Below, piece after piece: positions 16,160 to 26,649 of a DNA stretch of 58,437 nucleotides (position 1 is the first letter of the stretch; each line of letters starts with the position of its first letter). The stretch comes from an uncultured Oscillospiraceae bacterium. Lineage in GTDB: Bacteria; Bacillota; Clostridia; Oscillospirales; Oscillospiraceae. The position numbers and the translations under genes were made by a program. The stretch spans positions 1 through 58,437 of the forward strand of contig CAJUCA010000014.1 in assembly GCA_910585265.1 (NCBI GenBank), in the 5' to 3' direction. The notes beneath the pieces are model-generated. The model was not told the DNA's origin. It saw only the letters and a list, made by a program, of their open reading frames with translations, and ran no database searches.

Positions 16160-17065
16160 TTAATTTTCTTTGCGTAGGCTCTCTATTTCATCATGGCTAA
16201 GTCCGGTGAGTTTCGCTATGTCAGCCACCGACATTTTCATTTGCAGGGCGTTTCGGGCAATTTCAATTCTACTTTTGCGTTCTCCTCTGCGCTCACCCCT
16301 GTCCTCAGCAGTAGCCAAGTTCGATTGCATATCGGTCTGGTACATCCTGCGGCTGCGGAACACCGCCCGTTCCCGTTCATCCTGGCTGATGCTCATCAAC
16401 AGGTTTCCGGCCATTTGCAGCACCTCCTTCGACGCTATGACCTCATTTACTGTTTCCCGGTAGGTGGGTTCGCTGGCGTACTGAAAGAACACAGCCCATT
16501 TCTCCAGATCCGTCATATCATCCACGGACTTCTCCATGATCTCCTGGAGCTTGCTCAGTTCCACATACACAACATGGATGGCGTCTGACAGCAGCTCATT
16601 GTCCTCATCATGCCGCAAGGAGAAGGAATTGACGTACTGCGTCCGCTCCGGGAACACCGTATAGGAGCAGAATGTCACCTGATACGTCCGGGCCAGCCTG
16701 TCGTATCTCCGCACACCTTTGGATGGCTGAGAGGAGTGGAGATCGCACAGATAGTATATGCTTTTGCCCTTCAGGTTCTGATGCTTCCCGTCCGAGTCCT
16801 CCTGGATACGGCTGGCCTGCATCTCCAAGTCGATCTGGGTCCCGTCGTCGATACGGCAGTTCACATCAAGCCGCTCGGCCTTTTCGTGCGTATCATCGGG
16901 AGGTATCTCGCTGTTGCGGACCTCAACATCGACCACAGGGCGTTTGATGATAGAGGAAACCAGGTCGATCAATACAGGCTTGGCCTCCTGCTTGGTCAGG
17001 ATCAGCTTGAACACCCGGTCATCGGACGGCGGCAGGATATCCGCCCCCATCGGCAGTAATCCCAT
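16160..17065 (-). CDS. Rpn-family PD-(D/E)XK nuclease / putative transposase
   Basis: A 301-residue protein starting at 17065 (MGLLPMGADIL) after GGAGGTG; the frame opens to 17230. Residues 15-130 match the Rpn/PDDEXK_2 group: SDDRVFKLIL at the start, Asp67 in RLDV, and Glu81-x-Gln83 in IDLEMQ, where Gln replaces the usual Lys as in many Rpn proteins. The last ~25 residues are a helix-turn-helix-like segment (SVADIAKLTGLSHDEIESL). Family members are recombination-promoting nucleases, often near mobile DNA, and some have anti-phage links. Confidence 0.85.
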   Translation of the reverse strand: MGLLPMGADILPPSDDRVFKLILTKQEAKPVLIDLVSSIIKRPVVDVEVRNSEIPPDDTHEKAERLDVNCRIDDGTQIDLEMQASRIQEDSDGKHQNLKGKSIYYLCDLHSSQPSKGVRRYDRLARTYQVTFCSYTVFPERTQYVNSFSLRHDEDNELLSDAIHVVYVELSKLQEIMEKSVDDMTDLEKWAVFFQYASEPTYRETVNEVIASKEVLQMAGNLLMSISQDERERAVFRSRRMYQTDMQSNLATAEDRGERRGERKSRIEIARNALQMKMSVADIAKLTGLSHDEIESLRKEN

Positions 17066-17250
17066 CAGACAGCACCTCCAATCGAATCTGTTCTTTATGT
17101 TCAGTATATCATGTTTCCGCGAGTATTTCCACAAAAATTTTCTGGGACGCGCCGTGTTTCCCATCCTCCGAACAATTGCGAAAGCTTTTTGGCTATACTG
17201 GCCCCAGGATCGTAAGGGCAGGGGGTACACGCAAGCATATCAAGTGTGTC

Positions 17251-17910
17251 TCAGAACATCATGGAGATTTGACCGTCTAACTGCTCCACAGGATGCCGAT
17301 AGCTATTTTTCAGTTCTTTTGCTGTGGCGGTCCGGATGCCTGGCCCACAGTCTGTTTCCGCTGTGACCATGCGGCCTTGCTGGAGCAGCTGGTCAATCAG
17401 CTCTGACATGAACCGGATGCCAACGCTGTTACATCGGTCCTTGTCACACAGGCGGCATATCTCAAACTGCTGGGCGACGCGGGCCGCGACAGGGTCCACG
17501 ATATAGCGGTCTGTGCGCTTTGTCCGGCAGTTTTCCAGAATGAAATCGGTGATCTCATCCCGCTTTGCTTCCAGCGCGGCCCGGTATTCTTCGTCACTTA
17601 TATCCGTGTACTCCTCGTAATAGTCCACATGATAGCACCGAAAGGTCTTTGCTGTGGAAAAGTGCTCCACCAGGGATGGGACCTCAGCTACCTCCACGAC
17701 GCCGCTGAAGCTGGTGGGATGCAGATAGAGGTCCTGCTGGTCCTTGGTGACCGTGTCGCAGACTCCGTTTGTTCCCCTATGGATCGTCCAGCCTAACGTT
17801 TGGAATATTCGGCGGCTCTCCGCCTTGAATGCGTTCCGCTCCTTATTACTGAGCCAATTGCGGTCATAGCCATTGCAACTGATATGAAGATAGGTCATTT
17901 GATGCGGCAT
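17251..17910 (-). CDS. unrecognised conserved-looking protein
   Basis: A 219-residue soluble protein, ATG at 17910 with AAGGGGG 9 nt upstream. I recognise no domain. It contains a Cys-x2-Cys-x4-Cys cluster (CRLCDKDRC), possibly metal-binding, and many charged residues. It lies between the Rpn-type gene and the divergent DUF2325 gene, 191 nt from the latter's preferred start, so they could share a regulatory region. Function unknown. Confidence 0.6.
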   Translation of the reverse strand: MPHQMTYLHISCNGYDRNWLSNKERNAFKAESRRIFQTLGWTIHRGTNGVCDTVTKDQQDLYLHPTSFSGVVEVAEVPSLVEHFSTAKTFRCYHVDYYEEYTDISDEEYRAALEAKRDEITDFILENCRTKRTDRYIVDPVAARVAQQFEICRLCDKDRCNSVGIRFMSELIDQLLQQGRMVTAETDCGPGIRTATAKELKNSYRHPVEQLDGQISMMF

Positions 17911-18101
17911 CCAATCGCCCCCTTAATGATTGCTATTGTGGTATGGTCCCTATTGCTTCGGTGTCAGGCCATTCTTGGAGTCATTCCCGTCTTTTTCAGA
18001 GCTTGCCCCAACGATACCAGCTTTTCGGGCAGGAAGCTATCACGATATCCGACAAATATGGGCTGCGGAAACCGGCCGGAGAGCCCATCCACGGCTCTGC
18101 T

Positions 18102-19946
18102 ATGTCAGATGAAGAGAATAGGCTGATCGAAGCGGAGTTTTCCGCCTTTCGGGATGCTCGGAGCAGCAAGGCCAGAAGGATGCCCAGGGTGACTCCGGCC
18201 ATGGCCCGGACCCATCAGAGCGCCGCCCAAGCCATCCTGCCGTACCTTTTCCAATATTACGATGGGCGGTTTGAGCGGTCTACCGTCATCAAAGTGGTGT
18301 CCACGACGGCGGCGGTGCCGGACGATCTGCCGGGGCACATTGCCAGACAGTCGGAGTTTTTGATGGGCGCCGCGCTGTGGCTGCTGGACTATCTGGAGGA
18401 TGCCTGTGACGATCCGGATGAGTATCTGGATCTGCTGCCCGTGGGCCCAAGCGAAGACTTGGAGTACGATATGCACTGCGCGGATGACCTGCTCCATGAC
18501 CGGACGACCATCCTGCGCATAGCCACCCTGCTGGATGAGCGGGGAAATGCCTGTCGGCGGCAGTTCCGCCGTCTGCTGGACCTGATCGACGATGAAACCG
18601 CGGCGCGGCTGCGCCAGTCGTTCAAAGGCGCTCTTTTGGATTACATCAGTCGGGCGGCAGAAATACACGACCGGCTCAAGCCGGTCACGCAGGGGTTTCC
18701 ATCCACGATGGAGGAGCTGGGCAGACAACGGCTGGGGATGCTGAGCAAACGGGACGAGCTGCCGGAGATTTATTTCCTATTGCTGGCCCCTGACTTGATC
18801 TGCCATCCGCAGTCCAAAATACGGGAGGAGCTCCGATCCCAAAAGGCAGCGGAACTGCTGGCGGGATATGGGGTCAGCGATCCCTACGAGCTGTGCGCGG
18901 CCTATTTCCTGCTGGAGCGGGAGGGGGACGCGCTGGTCAATTTGAATGTCTTGACCGGCATCGTTATGATCTGCGCCCTCCGTCATCTGCCCTGGGCCCA
19001 GGATGATTTCGGAGCGAGGGCGGGGCTGTTTGAAAAGGGCAAGCCAGACTACTGTCTGCGGTATGAATACAGCGAGGGACCCACGGCGAGTGGGGAGGAC
19101 CCGCTGGATTTTGAGTGGCGGCTCTCCGAGGCGCAGCTGTTCTTCCTGGCAACCGGGATCATCCTGCCCCGTGACCGGATGCCGTCGGACAAGCTGATCC
19201 GCTGGTTCATGCGGCAGGGAGTGGAAGAGCGGAGGGCCCATGAGCTGGCCTGGGCGGCGTTCATAGCCTATTTCACCGAGAGCGGGGAGAGCGGCTGGGA
19301 GGACATAGACCTCTTTGGGGATGATGAGGAGGACGAAGAGCCGATTTCAGAGGGATCAGTCCAGGATGGGCCAACGGAGTCCAGCGGGGCGGCTGTGGCC
19401 CTGCCTGACAGTGGCGCCTTGGCGGAACAAAACGAGGCGCTGGCCCGTCAGGTGAAAGAGCTGCGGGGGGCGCTCCATGAGTCGGAGCGCACGTCCAGCC
19501 GTCTGCGGGAGCAGCTTCGGGAATCGGAGCGAAAATGGGAGGCGGACCGCTCGGAGCTGGCCCAGCTCCGGGAGACGCTCTACCGTCTGCGGGCCGAGGA
19601 GGACGCGGAGGACGGGGACAGCGCGCCGATGGTGGAGCTGCCCTGGCAGGTGAAGCGGCGGGTGGTGGTGTATGGCGGCCACGACAGCTGGCGCAAGGTG
19701 GTCAAGCCTCTGCTGCCCGGGGCCCGGTTCTATGACCGGGAGGAGCTGACGGACCTGAACACTGTCCGGGGCGCGGATGTGGTGTGGCTCCAGGTCAACG
19801 CCATGTCCCACAAATACTATTACAGGATCATTGACGCCGCCCGGAAGCACGGCATCCCGGTGCGGTATTTCGGCTCGGCCAGCGCGAAGAAGTGCGCCGT
19901 CCAGCTGTCGCTGGACGAGCTGGCGGCGGAGCGTAAGGAAGTTTAA
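18102..19946 (+). CDS. DUF2325 domain protein with coiled coil
   Basis: A 614-residue protein from the ATG at 18102 (MSDEENRL); the frame is open to an ATG at 17943 and neither start has a clear ribosome site. Residues ~1-400 form a large helical region. An acidic linker (DDEEDEE) and a coiled coil (~430-520) follow, then a C-terminal DUF2325 domain (~525-605: RRVVVYGGHDSWRKVVKPLL, VVWLQVNAMSHKYYYRI). DUF2325 is a small Rossmann-like domain of unknown function, common in Clostridia. No nuclease, helicase or ATPase motif is visible. The 3' end is followed by a terminator. Confidence 0.8.
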   Translation: MSDEENRLIEAEFSAFRDARSSKARRMPRVTPAMARTHQSAAQAILPYLFQYYDGRFERSTVIKVVSTTAAVPDDLPGHIARQSEFLMGAALWLLDYLEDACDDPDEYLDLLPVGPSEDLEYDMHCADDLLHDRTTILRIATLLDERGNACRRQFRRLLDLIDDETAARLRQSFKGALLDYISRAAEIHDRLKPVTQGFPSTMEELGRQRLGMLSKRDELPEIYFLLLAPDLICHPQSKIREELRSQKAAELLAGYGVSDPYELCAAYFLLEREGDALVNLNVLTGIVMICALRHLPWAQDDFGARAGLFEKGKPDYCLRYEYSEGPTASGEDPLDFEWRLSEAQLFFLATGIILPRDRMPSDKLIRWFMRQGVEERRAHELAWAAFIAYFTESGESGWEDIDLFGDDEEDEEPISEGSVQDGPTESSGAAVALPDSGALAEQNEALARQVKELRGALHESERTSSRLREQLRESERKWEADRSELAQLRETLYRLRAEEDAEDGDSAPMVELPWQVKRRVVVYGGHDSWRKVVKPLLPGARFYDREELTDLNTVRGADVVWLQVNAMSHKYYYRIIDAARKHGIPVRYFGSASAKKCAVQLSLDELAAERKEV

Positions 19947-20056
19947 CGCTTTTGTAACATCCTCGCTCGAAGTTTTGTAATGAAATCCAGATACTATAAA
20001 ACTCGCAAGAGATGCCTTTTCTTTTTCATTCTTCATTCTATCCTCCATCCTCATGG

Positions 20057-20088
20057 AACCGAAGCGGAAACGCTTCGGTTCGCTTTTT
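20057..20088 (+). terminator. terminator after the DUF2325 gene
   Basis: AACCGAAGCG pairs with CGCTTCGGTT around a GAAA tetraloop, followed by CGCTTTTTAT. A classic intrinsic terminator. Confidence 0.85.
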
Positions 20089-20689
20089 ATGGGAAGGGGC
20101 CTCCCCATTCAGGAAAGGCCCCGCAATTTTTATCAACTCTGGAAGTCCCGGTACCGCACGAAACGAAGTGACGGGTTCAAAACTGAATGATTTGCAGGTG
20201 TTTGATAACACAAAAACAGGGGCTGTCTGATTTAGGGTCAGACAGCCCCCGTGGCTTCTGTTATCAAGGTCTTGCTCGAAAGACGTTGTCTTACTGCCTT
20301 TCGTTCACCTGTATTCGACACTACTTCCCCAGGTGGTGGGCGACAGACTGAAACCGCGCAGAATGCGCGTCACGGGAATCTCACCCCTCCGAGGATCTCT
20401 CCGAGCTGCCCCATGAAAATGGCTGGACAGGAGTATCATTATTGCCTGACGGGGTCGTTGCGAAACAGCTTGTCCTGCTGTTTTGTGGACGGATGGGTAC
20501 CGCTCGCCGCCTTACATTGGCCGTCTTTTATGCGGAAACCGCACAGGCGGGTCTTGGCGCATCCTCCAGCGTCGCTCTGCGCTTGCTGGCGCTCCGTCAG
20601 GGAACGTATTTCAGTCGCCGGATGTGACCGGGCTGGCCCGGTGTTTTTCAAGGTGCGGAGAGAAGCAGCCTATATTGCCCCTCTAATAG
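20089..20689. other. 600-bp stretch without a convincing gene; hairpins at both ends
   Basis: Only short, atypical frames are open here. A GGGGCTGTCTGA/TCAGACAGCCCC hairpin (20219-20249) and an ACCGGGCTGGCCCGGT hairpin followed by T5 (20626-20648) bracket ~380 bp of mixed sequence with internal palindromes (GCGCAGAATGCGC). It could be a structured noncoding transcript on the plus strand or decayed coding DNA. I recognise no known RNA family. Confidence 0.35.
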
Positions 20690-21235
20690 TCATTGGGGAC
20701 TTTTTTCGAATTTAACAACCAAAAATTTTAACTGCTTTAAAATTTTTTCTTTGCGCTTGTGAACCGCTTGCTGAGTAATACCGATTTCAATCGCAAATTC
20801 GTGTTCAGTTTTTCTGGAATCAGCAAGATATATGGAATAAATTAAGTAAAAACTTTGGCTGTCCAATTGATGAAGTGCTGATGTAAGCGCGTCCTGCCGA
20901 ATATTCCTCATAGCACTAAGTTCCACATTGACGGAAGTATCAGCCACCAGTTCTTCTCCGTTCACGTTCTCTTGAGCAATGTCGCTATATAGAGAGAGGG
21001 TGTTCCATCCATTTTCGTGCTGCCGCAAGTATCCGCTGTGTTCCTCATCACAAAGCCAATCAAGGTATTGATCCCTTGATGCTTCGATTACCAAGTCATC
21101 CCATTTGATAAAATAACGTCCTCTTGCTTCAGGAGAAATAATAAAGCGATAGAATTCTTTGCCACTCATCATGATCCAATTACTATTGGGATTTTGGTCA
21201 TAAGGTTCCACTTTCCTAAAAAATTGTCGTGCCAT
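20690..21235 (-). CDS. sigma-factor-like regulator of a mobile element
   Basis: A 181-residue protein; the ATG at 21235 (MARQFFRKVEPY) follows AGGAGG by 8 nt, while the frame opens to 21328. The C-terminal ~60 residues resemble sigma-70 region 4: a helical segment (ALHQLDSQSFYLIYSIYL), then EFAIEIGITQQAVHKRKEKI as the helix-turn-helix. The N-terminal half is typical of small regulators of integrative elements and lacks a recognisable sigma region 2. It may activate or modulate transcription of a mobile element now lost. Confidence 0.7.
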   Translation of the reverse strand: MARQFFRKVEPYDQNPNSNWIMMSGKEFYRFIISPEARGRYFIKWDDLVIEASRDQYLDWLCDEEHSGYLRQHENGWNTLSLYSDIAQENVNGEELVADTSVNVELSAMRNIRQDALTSALHQLDSQSFYLIYSIYLADSRKTEHEFAIEIGITQQAVHKRKEKILKQLKFLVVKFEKSPQ

Positions 21236-21746
21236 TTGGCAGACCTCCTGTTCTTCTGAAATTGGGGCAAAACCCTTGATTTCAGAAGCGGAGGCCCTCG
21301 ACAGCGAGGCAAAAAAACTCGACACCATGCGAGACGACCCGACAAAAAAATATGTCGGACGGTGTCAAACGGTGTCGAATTTAGAAAGGCCGCAAACACC
21401 CGATATGTTTGCGGCCTTTCTTCAAAAAAAGTAATTAAGTTGTTGAATTCAGTGGTTCTAAAAGATCCCACTGGCGGCGGTACAGATAGTGAATTTTGTC
21501 TGACCGCTGGTAAATCTTTGTAAAACAGCAACACATACAGCGTGTTGGGCAAGCGGTGGAGGCGGGGGACTCTCTATCTCTCCGCACTCAATCAAGGCGA
21601 GATGCACATCGCCTCGACCCGTGGCCTTGCGGCTGGATCGCGCCACCGATCCAACTTAACGACAGGGTGCATCATGTAAAGCAACGGACTCGGTACAAAA
21701 GTTGAAAAAGGGCTATAGATTGATTATGTCAAGCTATTTACGTCAC
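21236..21746. other. intergenic region with terminator and repeated GACACC/GGTGTC motifs
   Basis: A perfect 15-bp hairpin, GAAAGGCCGCAAACA (21384-21398) with its complement (21406-21420), is a strong terminator. Beside it (21300-21380) short inverted GACACC/GGTGTC and CGACA/TGTCG elements could be binding sites for the sigma-like regulator. In 21421-21746 I see no supported gene. Confidence 0.45.
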
Positions 21747-24713
21747 TCACTTTCGTTTATGCAGAAAATTGTAAAGCATCTGCGCTGTCTCTGCGCGGGT
21801 GGCCTGCCCGGTGGGGTCCAAAATACCGCCGCCCTTTCCATTGAGGATGCCGCGCTCCGTTGTCCAGCGCAGGGCTTCCTCCGCCCAATCGCTGGCCTTG
21901 TACGCATCGGCAAAGTGCAGCTCCCGATCCGTAGCGGCGGGGCTTCCGGCGTACCGCCACAGCATGACAGCCAACTGCGCCCTGGTGATGTTATCGTTGG
22001 GGCCGAAGGCTCCGTTGCCGTAGCCCCCGATGATGCCCTGGGCCGCTGCCCAGGACACCCCCTCGGCGTACCACTGGCCGTTGTCCACGTCCGCGAATAC
22101 GCCCGTAAGGGCTTGGGTGGGGTTGTTCTCCAGGTTGTGGAGCACCACCGCCAGCATCCCTCGGCTCATGGGGGCCTCGGGGCTGAACTGCCCGGGGGCG
22201 GTGCCGTTGAACAGCTCGTGGGCGCTGGCAAAGGCCACGGCGTCCGCCGCCCAGCTCGTGGCGGGCACGTCGGCAAAGGTGCCGCTGTTGTCCACGATCT
22301 CCAGCTTAGCGGAACCGTCCAGGGGGATGGTCACAGCGCCGTTATCCGCCACGGACTTCCGTACAACTTCCCGTGTGCCGTCCTCCCGTACCAGCACCGC
22401 CACGGTGCCGGGGGTGGCGCTGGCCGTGGGCACAGTGAGGGTCACGCCGCCGGGAACATTCTCCACGGTTTTTCCTCCCGCCGTCACAGTCAGCTCCACC
22501 GTGTTCCCCGTCTGCTGGGCGGTGACGGTGACGGCGCCGCCCGCGCTGGACAGGCTGCCCAGGCCCCCGTTGGGGATGGTCACGTCGGCCACGGGGGTGG
22601 ATACCGTCAGGCTGGCGTTTGTCTGGCTCCCGAGCTGCCCCACGGTGGAGGCAGGGATGGACACCTCCGCTTTGGTCACGCTCCCGGTGATCTTGGGGGC
22701 GATCACCACATCCTCGCTCTTGTTGGCCACGGCCTGTTTTACGATCTCCTGGCCCATGGTGGTGTTGACGGTGGTGGTTGTGCCGCCCTGAGTGCTGGCT
22801 GTGGGGGCGGCGGTGGTTGTGGTGGTCACGTTGGAGCTGCCCTGCCCGGTGGTGGTGACGGGGAGGGTGGAGCTGCCGGGGGTGCTGGGGCCGGAGGGCA
22901 CATAGGTGCCGCCCCCGCCTGTGCTCTGTACCCACGGCGTAATTTTGCCCGTCAGGGTGGTGTAGTTGGCCGTGTCGGTGGGGGTAAAGATCCACTCATA
23001 GGCGGTGTTGGCCGTCACTTCCGTGGTGTCGGCCAGGGCCCAGGCCACGGTGCCCGTAGGTTTCAGATTGCTCCCCTCGGTGGTCAGTCTCACATCCGCC
23101 AGGGTCTTGCCGCTGGCGGAGATGGCGGTGTACTTGGGCGCGCCCGTGGGAGTGGCCTTGTTGATGGTCACAACAACGGTGCCCGTGGCCTCGGCGTAGT
23201 TGTCCTTGTCGGTGGGCACGAATTTGACGGTCTTGGTGCCGCTGTCCGCCACGTTGGTCAACGCCTGATTCTCCGCAAAGCTCCATGTGCCGGGGACGTT
23301 TTTCCCGTCAACCGTGGCGGTGCCCTTAATTGCGGTATCGGGAACGGCCTCGCCGGTGTAGGTGATGGTGATGGGGTTCGCCGCCAGGGTGGGCACGAAT
23401 TTGTCTGTAACGGTGACGGTGATGGTCAAGTCAAAAGCGTTGTAATTGGTGGTGCTGGTCACGGGAACGGTGATCGTGCCGGTCTGCCCCTTCTTTTGAC
23501 CGTCATTCACCAGCTTATAGGTCAGCACCGCGCCGTCCACAGAGGGTTCGCCCTCAAAAATGCCGTTATTATCTGTTTTGGTGGGCGTATCCAGCACATA
23601 GCCAGCCGGGAGCAGGTTGGATAGATCATAGGTTTTCGTCATGCCGAACTTGCCGGAGGTGCTGGCGGTGGTTGTGCCGGAGTAGGCGGCCTTGGCGATG
23701 TTCAGCGTTACCTTGGCCGTCAGCGGATTATAGTTGCCTGCGCCAGTGGCCGGGGTGAAGGTGGCGGTGTACTCGCCGCTGTCCCCCACGTTGGGAACCG
23801 TGTCCCCGGCCAGCTTCCAGGTGCCCGCCACATCGTTTCCGTTCAGCTTGGCGGTCAGGCCCTCAACGGTCAGGTCGGCTTTGCCGATGGTGAAGGCGCC
23901 CTGGGCGGTGCCGGAGTAGTTGCCTTTGCCTGTGACGGTAATGGTGGCGGTGCCAGCATTGGTGTTGCCGGCGTAGGCCACGGTGTAGTCGATGTCCTTC
24001 ACCAGCGTTTGCCCACCCAGGGTCACAACAGGATCGGGTGTGAGGGCGCTCCCGGTGTAGGTGAACGGGCCGGTGGCACTCACTGACGCCCCGGCGAAGG
24101 GCTTGGCAGTGATGGTGAAGGTGGTGGAGCCGCTGACATCGTAGTTGCCCGCCACATTCGCGATGGTGACGGTGGCGGTGCCAGCGTTGGTGTTGTTGCT
24201 GTACCCCACTGTGTACTCGCTGGCCGGGATTATGGTATTGCCGTCCTTAACAACAACGGCGGGCTTCTTCTCGGTGCCGTCATAGACAAAGGTATCGGGG
24301 GTCAGCGCAATGGCAGGGCTGGTGACAGGTTTGGGGCTGATGGTCACTGTCAGCGGGGTGGTGCTTGCCGCCGCTGTATTGTCCGTTTCCGGGATGTTGG
24401 CGGTGAGGGTGTATGCCCCCGCGTTCATTGGCTCGGCGCTCCAGTCAAAGGTCACATCAGCATAAGTCGCGCCAGTGATGGTCAGATCGTCCGCCGTGGG
24501 GTTAGGGATCGTCTGACCGTCATAGGTTTTGCTTGGGTCATAGCCTTCGGCAAAGGCGATTGTGGGCTGGGATTTGCTGATGGTCAGCGTCAGCGTGTTC
24601 GTACTCTCGGCGGCGGCATAGTTGCCTTTTGCCTCAACGCGGGCCTTGATGGTGTAAATCCCGGCGTCGGTGGGCAGACCGCCCTTAAACTCGCTGCCGC
24701 CCTGCTTTGCATA
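21747..24713 (-). pseudogene. C-terminal part of a giant SLH surface protein
   Basis: The open frame runs from a stop at 24714-24716 to 21747 (988 codons). It begins in family-like sequence (YAKQGGSEFKGGLPTDAG) with no start codon there, so it is the continuation of the upstream frame after a frameshift. It holds a series of MBG/YDG-type Ig-like repeats (PAIALTPDTFVYDGTEKKP; FTYTGSALTPDPVVTLGG), a Ser/Thr/Gly linker, and a beta-rich module. Three SLH domains follow (~178 residues; FADVPATSWAADAVAF, FADVDNGQWYAEGVSW, FADAYKASDWAEEALRW). SLH domains bind pyruvylated cell-wall polymers. Role: cell-wall-anchored adhesin or scaffold. Confidence 0.75.
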
Positions 24714-26206
24714 TTAGCAGTCGGCGTGACATCCTTGTGCTGGCACTCCTGCACCGTCACAGGGCCAGCCAACTCTTTTTGCTCTGCCAACTCGGACAGG
24801 AGGATAGGGGTGTTGCCTTTGTAATAGGCGCAGTTTTCAGCCAGCAGACTGGCAAGTGTATGGGAAGAACCCACCGAAATACTACTGTAAGTTCCGGCGG
24901 AGAGCTGGGCGAATCGTGCTGGAGCGACACGCAATCCACCTACGGTACCCTGTATGGACACGCTCTCACCTGTGACGGATAGAACTGATGTGTTATCATC
25001 AACGAGCACACCATACCTTGAGCCGATAAAGGTTCCGCCTTCCAGTGTTAGTGCGCCTCCACGTAAAGTAATGGCTTGAGGATAATTACCATCTGTTCCG
25101 GTGTAAATGACCTTGCCATTTCCTCTTATGGTCAAATGGCCGCTGCCCGACACGAAAAAAACACAGTATGTGGGATTGGCGATTGTTTTCCCATTCAGAT
25201 TCACTGTGAAGTTCCCGGAGGACAGCGCGATGTACGTTTCAAAATTCACGTCTGTCAGCAGCGTCACCGTTGCTCCTGTGTTTTCCTCGGTGAACGCGCT
25301 GGCAAGGTTGCTTTCGCCATAGTAGCCGATCACCGCATTGTCCTTCTCGGCTTTCGCCGCAGCGGTGATGTTGACCGTTGCCGTCCCCTCGGCCCCGGCC
25401 ATGTTGCCATTCTCAATAAATTTCGCGGTGAGGGTGATTCCCGTTTTCGGGCCATTCGCGGCAAGCAGCACTTCGGAGGCGGGGACGGTCATGGTGTAGG
25501 TGCCGTCCACCGCGCTGACAGGCTCGGACACCTGCGTAGTACCCACAAATACCGCCATCTGGCCCGCAGTGGGCGCGGCAAGGCTGGACGCAAACATGGC
25601 GGAGTTGGCCGGGGCCGGAGCGTCCCCGGTGGGCGTGGGCGTGGCCTTGACGGTGATGGTGTCGCTGGCGGTGAAGCTGGTAGTTTCCTCGCTGCCGTTG
25701 AAGGTTTTCACCTTGCCCTCACTCGTTAAATCCGTGCTGGACTTCGCCACGGTAAAGGTCTTGCTGATGGACGTATGCCCCTCTTTGGAGAAGGTCACGG
25801 TATAGTCCCCAGCCGCTTTTACCTCTGACGGGTCAATGGTGTGTGTCCAGCCCTCCGCGCTGGCTTTGACGGTAAAGGTCTGATTGAAATAGGTGCCTGT
25901 GCTGGTTTTGGAGGCGTCAATTTTGATGCCGGACACATCCAGCGCCTCGCCGGTATACACCAGCTCCGGCACCACGATCATATCCTCGGTGGGGTCGCCG
26001 TTAATGGTGTACTTGCCGTTAGGGTCGAGGGTCGTGCTGGAAGCCAGATAGCTTGCGTCCGCCAGCGTCAGCTCGCACGTCCCGGTGGTGGGGGCTTCTC
26101 CGCTGCCTTTGCCAAAACCGTAAGATGTGCTGTTTCCGGCGGTTAGATTCACTATGCCGCCGTTGATGGTCAGCCTGCCGCCGCAGCCAGCGCTGTCATT
26201 AAGAGT
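24590..26206 (-). pseudogene. N-terminal part of the same surface protein, beheaded by an IS end
   Basis: A minus-strand frame that reads family-like sequence from the IS junction at 26206 (SAGCGGRLTINGG) onward; the first ATG is at 26152, but no signal peptide exists, so the true 5' end is missing. It carries beta-helix/Ig-like segments with short repeats (LTIRGNGKVIYTGTDG; ALTLEGGTFIGSRYG). Near 24715 (ECQHKDVTPTANMQ) it leaves the good frame and ends in Arg/Pro-rich nonsense at 24590, while the good frame continues in the C-terminal part. Without a signal sequence the remnant is unlikely to be exported. Confidence 0.7.
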
Positions 26207-26272
26207 TATTCTCTATTTTATCATCTTTACGAGAAAAAGTCTGCCTCCTGGCAGACTTTTTCGACAAGCTGA
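26206..26272 (-). repeat. IS left-end copy (inverse of 44531-44597)
   Basis: A 67-bp segment identical, in reverse complement, to the left end of the IS1182-like fragment at 44531-44597. It includes the AAAAAGTCTGCC/GGCAGACTTTTT hairpin and the GATAAAATAGAGAATA string. It ends exactly where the surface-protein coding sequence becomes recognisable, so it is the breakpoint that removed that gene's start. Confidence 0.8.
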
Positions 26273-26304
26273 GTGCGGCAGCCTGGATATCCAGGCTGCC
26301 GCAC
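26271..26304. terminator. 17-bp-arm palindrome, possible terminator
   Basis: AGTGCGGCAGCCTGGAT is followed directly by its complement and then TTTTA. It follows the IS-end copy. Beyond it, 26305-26649 contains no recognisable gene or element. Confidence 0.5.
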
Positions 26305-26649
26305 TGTTTTACGCTTACATATTACTTATAATCTCAGATCCTTTAATAAGACAGTCTCCCTATAGGAGCAGTGGCCGTTAGAGCCGCACTGTGTTCCTAG
26401 TTAGCCTGTTAGCAAGCTGTCATAAACATATGACCAGGATATTCAATCTGCGTATTGACAAAAATTCTGCATCTCGCAAAGGAAAAGGAGGGCCACGCTG
26501 TATAGTATAGAGCAAAAGATACCAAAGTGCCACTAATTAGCTATAAGAACTATTCTGTCTGTAGTAATATGATTATCGCAACAAGTTAACAAGGTGCAAG
26601 AAATTGGAAAATATAATTATACCTGTGGTTGTTGCGCTTTTCAGTTTTA

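Noticed and set aside
20640..20690. GAGAGAAGCAGCC near a hairpin as a possible SRP RNA
   Set aside because: Only a short string resembles the SRP helix-8 loop; the conserved GGAAGGAAGCAG and flanking stem are absent.
21702..23624. A 640-codon plus-strand frame over the SLH protein
   Set aside because: Gly/His-rich antisense shadow; the minus strand encodes clear SLH and Ig-like repeats.
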